This document shows, piece after piece, positions 16,439 to 23,105 of a stretch of DNA of 24,406 nt; the stretch's first letter is position 1, and each line of letters begins with the position of its first letter. A model generated the notes under the pieces. The model made no database searches. It was given only the letters and a program-made list of their open reading frames with translations, and had not been told where the DNA came from. The translations under genes and the position numbers were made by a program. The stretch is from Chitinophagaceae bacterium (GTDB lineage: Bacteria; Bacteroidota; Bacteroidia; Chitinophagales; Chitinophagaceae). The stretch is taken from NCBI GenBank assembly GCA_019454915.1, contig JACFNM010000003.1:1-24406 (forward strand), in the 5' to 3' direction.

Positions 16439-19087
16439 CTATTTTTTCTGCTCTGATAAATAAGTAATCAAAGACGCAAACTCTTCATAAGATAAACCGT
16501 CCGCCAATCCGGAAGGCATCATAGAGGTTTCCATTTCTTTACGTTCCTTTATATCACTCGTATTAATGGTATAGGGTGTACCCGTGATACCGCGTAATAC
16601 GATCTTGTCTGCTGATTCGCTGGTAACGAAGCCCATCTGAGTTTTCCCGTCTTTGGTCATGATTACCGTCGTGGCAAAGCCTTGCGAGATAGAAGCATTG
16701 GGTTTAAGGATAGATTCTGCTATCTGTTTACGGTTCATGATAGATCCAATCTGACCCATAAACGGTCCCTTCATCACTTCATCTTTTCGAATACTGTGGC
16801 AGGCAATACAGCCCTGCTGTACAAATAGCTTCTCGCCCAAAGCGGGGTCGCCTTTAATTTTATCCATCGCCAGCATAATATCTTCAATAGATGATTTTCC
16901 AATCTGTCCCTTCCGGTTGCGGATTTTTTCCAGGTCAACCTGAACTTCATGAACAGGCGCCGGTTCTTCGTTGCCTCCAAACTGGCTGATGCCCAGTCGC
17001 ATTTTACCATTTAGGGAAGCATATAACGCTTTTTGTTCCGGCGAGGCCTTTTGCCATTGCTGATTCAGGAAAGTATAGATTTTATCAGAGGCTTCCCAGG
17101 TCACGGGTTTGTAGTAGGGTCCATGGGTATCCGGGCGTGTGCTCCACCACCAGGTTCCGTCGTAGGGCGCTTCTTCTTTGTATAGTCTGGCCAGTGTATT
17201 TAATATCTGTTCTTTCAGCTTTTCATCCTGCGTGTTATCATAAGCAGCGATTAATCCGTCCACCGCTTTTTCATCGTGCATATAGCGCAATGCCCAGAGC
17301 GCCAGTGTGCTGTTGGCAGTGCCGATTGCGGCAACACAGGCATCGGCAGCATGCAGTTGAACCAATGCCCTTACCGCGAGGTGAGCCGGAACGATAGTAG
17401 CATTAGGCGTAGCATGAGGACCTTCCTGTCCGGCGGGCGGGGCAACAAAAGTGGACGGCACAGGAATCTGAAGTAAAGCTTCGGCTGCTTCGGGACGACC
17501 AAGTCTTCCCAGCCCGATGATGGCGGCAACCTGAACGGTGGGTGAAGGGTCTTTTAAACCGTTAAGAAAGGGCTCGATGGGCACTTCCCCGATAAAAGGC
17601 TTCCTGTCTGTGAGTGCACGCAGGGCGTATTCTCTCATGGCTTCTTCAGTGGTTAATGCAGTCAGGTTTTTGATGGCTCCCTTTCCCTCAGCCTGTGCAT
17701 AGGTGTACATGCCGGCCACCCGTGCATACAATGGGAGGTTCTTATCAGCAGCTATATCCCATCCTATTTTGGCCGCTTTCTTAGGTGAATTTTGCAAAAG
17801 CTCCTGCTGTGCACTCAGTCTCGCCGCACCGCTTCCCGATTGCAGAAGTTTTTTCAACGTATTCAACGGGGCGTTTTTCAGATTCGGAAAGGGCTGATAT
17901 TTCCATTCCTTCGGCACTGCGCGAACCACAAATCCTTTATCGGGGTTTCCCGAATAGCCCGCTCCATCCCATGCAGACAGATAAAGGCGGCCGGAACCGT
18001 CTATATCCAGGTCGGTAACCTGCGGTAATTTGATAAAACTTTCTTCCTCCTGCGTATAGCTGGCGCCCGAAGTGGTGAGCCGGTGAATAAAGACTTCATT
18101 TCTTCCCCAATCCGCCATCATGGGCGTTTGGTTGTATTTATCCGGCCAGGAGTCATCGTCCATAAATAGACTACCCGTACCGGATCCACCGCCTAAATCA
18201 ACCAGCGCGGGGATAATTTCTTCGGTAAAATGTTTAAACAGAACCGGGTAACCATATTCCCCCGATTGCAACTGATGACTGAAGCGAATGTTCCATCCTC
18301 CACCATCGTTGGTATTATCGCGCGTGAAAATATGCATATACGGATCAATAGCCACGTCGTATATATTGCGAAGCCCGTGGGTATATATTTCCATTTCCGT
18401 GCCGTCGGGCCGCACCCTTACGATACCACCGCCTAACATGGTAAGCTTTTTACCATCCCGTCCTGTGGCGTCATGAAAACCAAAGTCGCCGGTAGCGATA
18501 TAGATCCACCCGTCAATCCCCATCCGGATACCGTTGGTGGCGTGGTCCGTTCCACGTTGCTTCAGGTAGGTAGGATTACTGATATGTTCAATCAATGGTT
18601 TTGCCGGCCCATCTGCTTTGCCATCTCCGTCTTTGTCTTCAAAAACCACCAGGTCCATTCCGGTGGCTGAGCTATCAGTATCAAACTGCGTATGCAGCAC
18701 ATACAATTTAGCGCCGTAGGAGAGGATGCCGCGGGGATTATCCACTTCGGCGTAATCCGTATAACTGTCCATTATGCCGTCTCCATTACAATCCACGAGG
18801 CGAATAATTTTTCCCTTTCCGGGCTCCTTGCCCAAAGAGCCAATCATGTCCACGCCCACATACACTTCACCGGTGGCAGCCACGGCGAGACAGGCGGGGC
18901 TGGGAGTTAAATCTGGGCCGGTAAACCCGGTAATGGTTAAATCGTCCGGCCAGTTTAACGAGGAACTTAGAGAATCTATGGACGCCAATGCCGGATTCCT
19001 TTCTTTGGGTTCACAGGGTGGCTGGTTCGTGGTATCACAAGCGGTAAACAGCACCGGTATCGCCAGGGCGATGAGAAGATATTTCAT
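16439..19087 (-). CDS. PVC-type haem-binding dehydrogenase-like lipoprotein: beta-propeller, HEAT-like repeats and cytochrome c
   Basis: This 882-residue protein has a lipoprotein signal ending at FTACD (Cys17). Residues ~50-400 form a glucose/sorbosone-dehydrogenase-like beta-propeller (SPACLAVAATGEVYVGVD, then DCNGDGIMDSYTDY with Ca-binding-like D-x-D-x-D loops, then GIRMGIDGWIYIATGDFG, GLRNIYDVAIDPYMHIF). Residues ~420-640 are HEAT-like (DPSPTVQVAAIIGLGRLGRPEAAEALL). The C-terminus (~745-880) is a cytochrome c module with the haem motif CIACH at 760-764 and a likely Met ligand in SMMPSG (Met856/857), matching the 'putative haem-binding, Pirellula/Verrucomicrobium type' family. Such proteins are believed to oxidise sugars or alcohols and pass electrons to haem. 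The neighbouring SusCD could supply the substrate (inference). The product is a periplasmic or outer-membrane-anchored oxidoreductase candidate. Confidence 0.88.
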   Translation of the reverse strand: MKYLLIALAIPVLFTACDTTNQPPCEPKERNPALASIDSLSSSLNWPDDLTITGFTGPDLTPSPACLAVAATGEVYVGVDMIGSLGKEPGKGKIIRLVDCNGDGIMDSYTDYAEVDNPRGILSYGAKLYVLHTQFDTDSSATGMDLVVFEDKDGDGKADGPAKPLIEHISNPTYLKQRGTDHATNGIRMGIDGWIYIATGDFGFHDATGRDGKKLTMLGGGIVRVRPDGTEMEIYTHGLRNIYDVAIDPYMHIFTRDNTNDGGGWNIRFSHQLQSGEYGYPVLFKHFTEEIIPALVDLGGGSGTGSLFMDDDSWPDKYNQTPMMADWGRNEVFIHRLTTSGASYTQEEESFIKLPQVTDLDIDGSGRLYLSAWDGAGYSGNPDKGFVVRAVPKEWKYQPFPNLKNAPLNTLKKLLQSGSGAARLSAQQELLQNSPKKAAKIGWDIAADKNLPLYARVAGMYTYAQAEGKGAIKNLTALTTEEAMREYALRALTDRKPFIGEVPIEPFLNGLKDPSPTVQVAAIIGLGRLGRPEAAEALLQIPVPSTFVAPPAGQEGPHATPNATIVPAHLAVRALVQLHAADACVAAIGTANSTLALWALRYMHDEKAVDGLIAAYDNTQDEKLKEQILNTLARLYKEEAPYDGTWWWSTRPDTHGPYYKPVTWEASDKIYTFLNQQWQKASPEQKALYASLNGKMRLGISQFGGNEEPAPVHEVQVDLEKIRNRKGQIGKSSIEDIMLAMDKIKGDPALGEKLFVQQGCIACHSIRKDEVMKGPFMGQIGSIMNRKQIAESILKPNASISQGFATTVIMTKDGKTQMGFVTSESADKIVLRGITGTPYTINTSDIKERKEMETSMMPSGLADGLSYEEFASLITYLSEQKK

Positions 19088-19123
19088 AATGAGACTGTAC
19101 GATTATTAAGTTTTAAGCTTGGG

Positions 19124-19131
19124 CAAAAATA
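19124..19131 (-). promoter_or_regulatory. Possible -7 element for the haem-binding dehydrogenase gene
   Basis: On the minus strand it reads TATTTTTG, matching TAnnTTTG, 36 bases upstream of the ATG at 19087. A TTG lies 25 bases further upstream (19157-19159), a little too far for the standard spacing. Confidence 0.4.
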
Positions 19132-19227
19132 TAATAAAAAAAACTCTCAGGATTAGCAAGGATAATATGAAATCAATGGGTATAAATGTTCGTGGGTGGG
19201 GAGTTGTTGATATTATCCGTGGCATTT

Positions 19228-19251
19228 AAATATAACATGGGTGTTATATTT
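19228..19251. promoter_or_regulatory. hicAB operator 1: perfect palindrome
   Basis: AAATATAACA (19228-19237) and TGTTATATTT (19242-19251) are exact inverted copies around a TGGG spacer. The right half reaches into the proposed -33 TTTG (19251-19254). It is probably bound by the HTH of HicB for autorepression. Confidence 0.8.
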
Positions 19252-19284
19252 TTGCTGTAAATAATAACAATTGTGTTATATTTG
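19251..19284 (+). promoter_or_regulatory. hicAB promoter
   Basis: TTTG (19251-19254) and TATATTTG (19277-19284) are separated by 22 bases, a fit to the Bacteroidota TTTG/TAnnTTTG promoter. Transcription would begin near 19290, after the ATG at 19287, which supports ATG 19311 as the hicA start. Each element overlaps one of two operators. Confidence 0.7.
19264..19279. promoter_or_regulatory. hicAB operator 2: same half-sites as operator 1
   Basis: ATAACA (19264-19269) and TGTTAT (19274-19279) flank an ATTG spacer. The right side continues as ATTT exactly as in operator 1, while the left flank carries one extra base. Its centre is 32 bases from that of operator 1, about three helical turns, so two dimers would sit on the same face of the DNA. 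It overlaps the -7 element. Confidence 0.7.
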
Positions 19285-19310
19285 TAATGCTATTAACCTA
19301 TACACCAATT

Positions 19311-19493
19311 ATGAAGTTTTCGGAGTTACAAAGAAAGCTGGAACGTGACGGATGGTTTATTGAACGAACATCGGGACATTACATATATGCGCATCCGACT
19401 AAACCCGGGAAAATCCCGGTTGGTAAGCATGGTTCGAAAGAAGTGCCAACAGGAACAGCTAACAAAATATTAAAATTAGCGGGTTTGAAATAA
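19311..19493 (+). CDS. hicA: HicA-type mRNA interferase toxin
   Basis: This is a 60-residue protein with the complete HicA pattern: FSELQRKLERDGWFIERTSGHYIYAHPTK split as a helix (SELQRKLERDGW), the sheet with the catalytic His23 of SGHYIYAHP, and IPVGKHGSKEVPTGTANKILKLAGL. HicA proteins are dsRBD-fold ribonucleases that cut mRNA independently of codon position in many hosts. The frame extends to an ATG at 19287, but that lies at the probable transcription start, and family members begin at the MKFSEL-like methionine, so 19311 was chosen. hicB follows after 33 bases. The promoter with two operators lies directly upstream. Confidence 0.9.
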   Translation: MKFSELQRKLERDGWFIERTSGHYIYAHPTKPGKIPVGKHGSKEVPTGTANKILKLAGLK

Positions 19494-19526
19494 ACTTGAT
19501 TTAAATAGGTTTAAATTTTAATTAAA

Positions 19527-19937
19527 ATGGGTTCTGTTAAAAAGGTAACAGCGGTCATCGAGGCTTCAAAAACGGGCTTTGGAATTTATGTAGAAGATGA
19601 TAGCCTGCCCCTTACGAGCTATGGCGATACGATTGACGCGGCAAAAAAGGATCTGCACGAAGTATTGAGTGATATGATCAAAGCCTATCCGAAAGGAAAG
19701 TTGCCTGCTGCGTATAATGGTGGCGCATTAGAATTTGTTTACCGTTATGATATAGCGAGTATATTAACGCATTTTGGTGTATTTGATACTTCTGCATTGG
19801 CAAAGCGTTTAGGGATTAATGCATCGCTGCTAAGGCAGTACAAGGGCGGACTGGCGAAAGCGGGTCCGAAGCAAAGGCAGAAAATAGAAGCCGGTCTGCA
19901 CGAATTGGGCAGGGAGCTATTGGCGGTGAGGCTATAA
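19527..19937 (+). CDS. hicB: HicB-type antitoxin with C-terminal HTH
   Basis: This is a 136-residue protein. Residues 1-~75 have the partial RNase H-like HicB fold (VIEASKTGFGIYVEDDSL, GDTIDAAKKDLHEVLSDMI), which normally covers the toxin active site. Residues ~86-125 form an HTH (DTSALAKRLGINASLLRQYKGG) of the XRE/Cro kind, the DNA-binding form of HicB. It is therefore the likely ligand of the two palindromes before hicA. The order toxin first, antitoxin second, is usual for hicAB. Expected to neutralise HicA by complex formation and repress the operon. Confidence 0.9.
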   Translation: MGSVKKVTAVIEASKTGFGIYVEDDSLPLTSYGDTIDAAKKDLHEVLSDMIKAYPKGKLPAAYNGGALEFVYRYDIASILTHFGVFDTSALAKRLGINASLLRQYKGGLAKAGPKQRQKIEAGLHELGRELLAVRL

Positions 19938-20029
19938 TAAATATATAATAGAGCCGCGTAACTGATACAAGCCGGCGGTGTATTGCGACAATTTTCCCGG
20001 CCTATCCTTCCCGCCATTAATAAAGAAAG

Positions 20030-20100
20030 TTACCCGACCTGGACTCGAACCAGAACTATCAGAGCCAGAATCTGACGTACTACCATTATACTATCGGGCA
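20030..20100 (-). tRNA. tRNA-Gln (anticodon CTG)
   Basis: Read on the minus strand, the acceptor stem TGCCCGA pairs with TCGGGTA (one G-U), the D arm contains AATGGTAG, the anticodon stem is TCAGA/TCTGA around loop TTCTGGC (anticodon CTG, reading CAG), and the T arm contains GTTCGAGTCC with stem CTGG/CCAG. The discriminator is A and CCA is not encoded. The assignment to glutamine follows from the anticodon. It lies alone between hicB and a plus-strand gene. Confidence 0.93.
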
Positions 20101-20111
20101 ATAACGGGCAG

Positions 20112-20119
20112 CAAAATTA
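20112..20119 (-). promoter_or_regulatory. Possible -7 element for tRNA-Gln
   Basis: On the minus strand it reads TAATTTTG (TAnnTTTG), 11 bases before the 5' end of the tRNA. No clear -33 element is seen. Confidence 0.45.
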
Positions 20120-20197
20120 AGGGTTTTCGTTTGTTTTATCCGCTGAATATTGTAGTAACTTAGGAATATTATGTTTTGGCAATATAAACACTCAGGT

Positions 20198-21178
20198 ATG
20201 AACACTAGAACCTTACTCACTGCGGGCTTATTGATGCTTGGTAGTTGCGGAGTGATGAGCCAGTCACCGAAGCCCGGAACGTTATTGGTATTAAATAAGA
20301 ATGACAACACCCTTTCATTTGTTGATGCGGACGCCTTGAAAGTAGTAAAGACGATACCGGTGGGGGAAGGCTCGCACGAGCTGGCGGTTTCCGCAGACGG
20401 CAAACTGGCTTACGCGCCTAATTATGCCACTAAAACCCACGGGCACAGCCTGTCCGTGATAGACGTAGTTGCGCAAAAGGAGATTCGCCGGGTGGAGCTA
20501 AGCCCGCTGTTGCGTCCTCATGGAGTGGAGGAGAGGGATGGGAAGGTATATTTTATCTCGGAGTTGACCCGGACGGTCGCCCGATACGACTATGCTTCGG
20601 ATACCCTGAACTGGATCACGGGTACCGGTCAGGATGGAGGACATATGGTGGTATTAACACCGGATGGCAAATGGATTTATACCGCGAACCGGTCGTCCAA
20701 TACGGTAAGTGCCATAGAAATAGGCGAAACCGGGTCTCCCGGAAAGATTTTCCAGATAGCAACCGGCAGCCGGCCGGAGGGTATTGATATTTCTCCGGAC
20801 GGAAAAGAGCTTTGGGTGGGTAATACCGGGGATGGTTCCATTGATATCATAGATGTAAGCAGTAATCGTATTAAACAGCGCCTTACTGTTGGCAAAGTAC
20901 CTATCCGGATAAAATTTACGCCGGACGGAAAGCGGGTACTGGTTTCGGATAATGGCGCTGCTGAGTTGCTGGTGATAGACGCACAGAAGCGCGAAGTGAT
21001 TAAGAGACTGAAAGCGGAGGGCTCCCCGGTGGGGCTGCTGGTTACGCCCGATGGGAAGCGGGCTTTCATAGCGCGCAGCGGCGCCAACCTGATCAGCGTG
21101 GTAGACCTCGGCACGCTTGATTTTGTCGGAGATATTCGTACCGGAAATAATCCCGACGGCATGGCATGGGTGAAATAA
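20198..21178 (+). CDS. YVTN-type seven-bladed beta-propeller lipoprotein
   Basis: The protein starts MNTRTLLTAGLLMLGSCG, a lipoprotein signal with Cys17; the frame can be read from ATG 20171 but the signal peptide begins at 20198. It is about 326 residues long. Blades repeat 'xGSHELAVSADGK', 'GGHMVVLTPDGKWIYTAN', 'RPEGIDISPDGKELWVGN', 'PIRIKFTPDGKRVLVSDN' and 'PVGLLVTPDGKRAFIARS', the YVTN/NHL periodicity of about 42 residues, giving roughly seven blades. Such propellers bind partners or act as surface scaffolds; no catalytic motif is visible. A TTG (20150-20152) and TATGTTTT (20170-20177) could form a weak promoter. The gene is convergent with the next. Confidence 0.88.
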   Translation: MNTRTLLTAGLLMLGSCGVMSQSPKPGTLLVLNKNDNTLSFVDADALKVVKTIPVGEGSHELAVSADGKLAYAPNYATKTHGHSLSVIDVVAQKEIRRVELSPLLRPHGVEERDGKVYFISELTRTVARYDYASDTLNWITGTGQDGGHMVVLTPDGKWIYTANRSSNTVSAIEIGETGSPGKIFQIATGSRPEGIDISPDGKELWVGNTGDGSIDIIDVSSNRIKQRLTVGKVPIRIKFTPDGKRVLVSDNGAAELLVIDAQKREVIKRLKAEGSPVGLLVTPDGKRAFIARSGANLISVVDLGTLDFVGDIRTGNNPDGMAWVK

Positions 21179-21292
21179 TCATTACGATTGTTAAACACCG
21201 GCAATCCCGGATCGTCATCGGGCCTAATGTCATTCTACCGGCGTAGTGAAATAACACGCCACTCCTGGGTACTGATGCCTATTCTGACTGAA

Positions 21293-22525
21293 TCAGTTCT
21301 TCACCCGCTTCATCTCTTTCCATTCCTGGTCCTGAAAAATAAAAGCCGGGTCAAAATTGGGGTTGTCTGTCATGATAAAGCTGCTACCGTCGTTTCTGCT
21401 CCAGGCATGGTTATAATTGCTGCTCATTTCATAAGTACCCGTCGCATCCCGATAGGTTTCCACTTCACGGATGGCCTTGATAAAGTTGGAATGCATCTGA
21501 TCCTGCGCTTGTTGACGGGCTTCCCAGTTACGCATATTGGCATCCATCGCCGCCAGGTTATCGTTGCCTCTCTTAATGGCGTTCCTTCCAATCTGCCGGG
21601 TGTATTCATCCATCATTCTGACCTTGTTCCAGGTGTCTATCCTGCTTCGTTGCCTCGCTGCTTTCCAAAAGTTGTCAACGGTTGCTTTCCAGGCGTGATT
21701 TACTCTCTCGCTATTTTTTATGGTGGCCAATAGTTTCTCCGCATGTTCCTTTTCGTGTGACGGAAATCTGAAAACAATTTTGTTAGCGATAGTGGCGGTG
21801 TAAATGGTATTGTATTGACCGTTATAATGGTTCAATGTTTTTCCTTGTGCGATGAGGGATGTACATCCTACGATACCTTCTGATCCGTCGCCCCATTTCA
21901 CGTGGGCGGAAACAGCGCTGGGAGACGCCTGGAGCTGAGTCATACCGGCAGCCAGCAACTCTTGCTTTCCCTCCTCAAATTTTCTCAGCAACTCCTGCGG
22001 ATATTCCTCCGGTGTTGATTTGATGATTTGGGGATTCCCTATCTGCGGGAGAAAAAATTGAGTTAGATAAGTGATGGCATCAACAGGTTGACCAACCATA
22101 AAAAACTCATTGGCACCCGCCTGGTTGGCCTGGTTGATAACCGGCTGGTCTGTTAATAAAATAACCAGATCGGGATAAAGAGAAAACTGACTGCTTTTAT
22201 CCGGCGATGTTGCCTGAAACCAGGAGTAGGTTCCCTGGCCGGTTTGACCGGGCATCACCCACACAATATCTCCACTATAATTCCAGTTTCGGGGGATGAG
22301 AAAACTGAACACTTCTACAGGCTCGTTGAAGCCCGTCTTGTCCATTATCCTTGCCCTGGTGAGTACGGTATAATCCACGCCTTCTTTTAAATCTTTCTGA
22401 ATGGATTTTTGAGATGTGTTTCCGGATTTGGCAGTTGTTGTGCCGGAAGGTGTCTGGCTATTACAGTTGATAGATAATAAGCTCAGAAAAGATAATCTAA
22501 TAAGACTGACAAATAATGGTTTCAT
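21293..22525 (-). CDS. Unrecognised exported protein with coiled-coil-like C-terminal half
   Basis: This 410-residue protein begins MKPLFVSLIRLSFLSLLSIN, a signal peptide; Cys21 follows (SINC), possibly a lipidation site, though N at -1 is unusual. A low-complexity linker rich in S, T and G comes next. Residues ~55-265 form a mixed alpha/beta region (SFLIPRNWNYSGDIVWVMPG, VGCTSLIAQG). Residues ~280-355 are charged and helical (WKAARQRSRIDTWNKVRMMDEY, MDANMRNWEARQQAQDQMHSNFIKAIREVE). The end (TYEMSSNYNHAWSRNDGSSFIMTDN) recalls tails of periplasmic proteins of unknown role that I cannot name. Function not assigned. It has no partner gene on its strand. Confidence 0.75.
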   Translation of the reverse strand: MKPLFVSLIRLSFLSLLSINCNSQTPSGTTTAKSGNTSQKSIQKDLKEGVDYTVLTRARIMDKTGFNEPVEVFSFLIPRNWNYSGDIVWVMPGQTGQGTYSWFQATSPDKSSQFSLYPDLVILLTDQPVINQANQAGANEFFMVGQPVDAITYLTQFFLPQIGNPQIIKSTPEEYPQELLRKFEEGKQELLAAGMTQLQASPSAVSAHVKWGDGSEGIVGCTSLIAQGKTLNHYNGQYNTIYTATIANKIVFRFPSHEKEHAEKLLATIKNSERVNHAWKATVDNFWKAARQRSRIDTWNKVRMMDEYTRQIGRNAIKRGNDNLAAMDANMRNWEARQQAQDQMHSNFIKAIREVETYRDATGTYEMSSNYNHAWSRNDGSSFIMTDNPNFDPAFIFQDQEWKEMKRVKN

Positions 22526-22591
22526 TATGCGGGCTTTACTATATAATCGTAAAATGAAGAAAAGGTAATCAGTATGATCTAAATTTAAACG

Positions 22592-22753
22592 ATGATTTCG
22601 GAAAAAAAATTTCGGAACTGGATTGCGGTAGCCTCCTGTGTGGTGGTTTTTACTGCCTGTCTCAAAGAACCTTCGGGGCTTCCAAAGCTTCCTGAACCGG
22701 ATAATCTAAATGATATGGTTTTATTAAACGTATCCTATGGAAAATCAATTTGA
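22592..22753 (+). pseudogene. Short lipoprotein remnant
   Basis: A 53-codon frame starts with MISEKKFRNWIAVASC and a lipobox-like VFTACLKEP, so it encodes a signal peptide and about 30 more residues ending NVSYGKSI before TGA. The frame is open again after that stop to 22862 (includes DDLHAEIREISQQIV). An exported protein this short is unlikely to be complete. The ending LLNVSYGK recalls the start of exported alpha/beta-hydrolases, but the match is too short to decide. Confidence 0.4.
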
Positions 22754-22835
22754 GTGAAGCATTGTCAACGTCAGGAAAATTGTGATAAAGATGATTTACA
22801 TGCAGAGATACGGGAAATAAGTCAGCAGATCGTCC

Positions 22836-23075
22836 GTCTTTCAAATCCAACAAACTTGCATTGACAGCAACTGCCACAGTACTTACACCCATCAGTCACG
22901 GCGTCCATAGCCGGATTTAGCACAAAATGCGGATAGAGTATGCCTGCGATCGGCGGAATGGCCATTAGGTTATATCCGACAGCCCGCAAAGATTTTGTAC
23001 CATCTTGGGGTAGGTACGTTTGCCGAAGTCTCTCATTTTCGTCGCATAGCCGGGGGCGTTGTTTACTAAGATGGA
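22836..23075 (-). pseudogene. C-terminal relic of a heavy-metal (Cu/P1B-type) P-type ATPase
   Basis: Three stretches in two frames read as one conserved C-terminus: ILVNNAPGYATKM, then GKRTYPKMVQNL (23072-22989); AVGYNLMAIPPIAGILYP, then LNPAMDAV (from about 22983 to 22897); and LMGVSTVAVAVNASLLDLK (from 22895). Metal-pumping P-type ATPases end with exactly this order: a TYxKMxQNL helix, a GYNxxAIPxAAGxLYP membrane segment and an LMSxSTVxVAxNAxLL segment. One base is missing after QNL and one base (22896) is extra after DAV, so at least two frameshifts are present. The rest of the pump is absent; the relic begins almost at the stop of the phosphorylase gene. Confidence 0.75.
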
Positions 23076-23105
23076 TCCCCTGTATCCACTAAAACAATAT
23101 AAAGA

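Noticed and set aside
20677..21204. 175-codon minus-strand frame
   Set aside because: Antisense of the YVTN propeller blades; repetitive SGVTSSPTGEPS-like composition is typical of such shadows.
21188..21733. 181-codon plus-strand frame
   Set aside because: Mostly antisense to the 3' part of the 410-residue exported protein, which has a signal peptide and coherent helices; the plus frame has no recognisable domain.
22662..22892. 76-codon minus-strand frame starting MGVSTVAVAVNASLL as a separate gene
   Set aside because: Its first part is the tail of the P-type ATPase relic and the rest has no family resemblance, so it was folded into the pseudogene entry.
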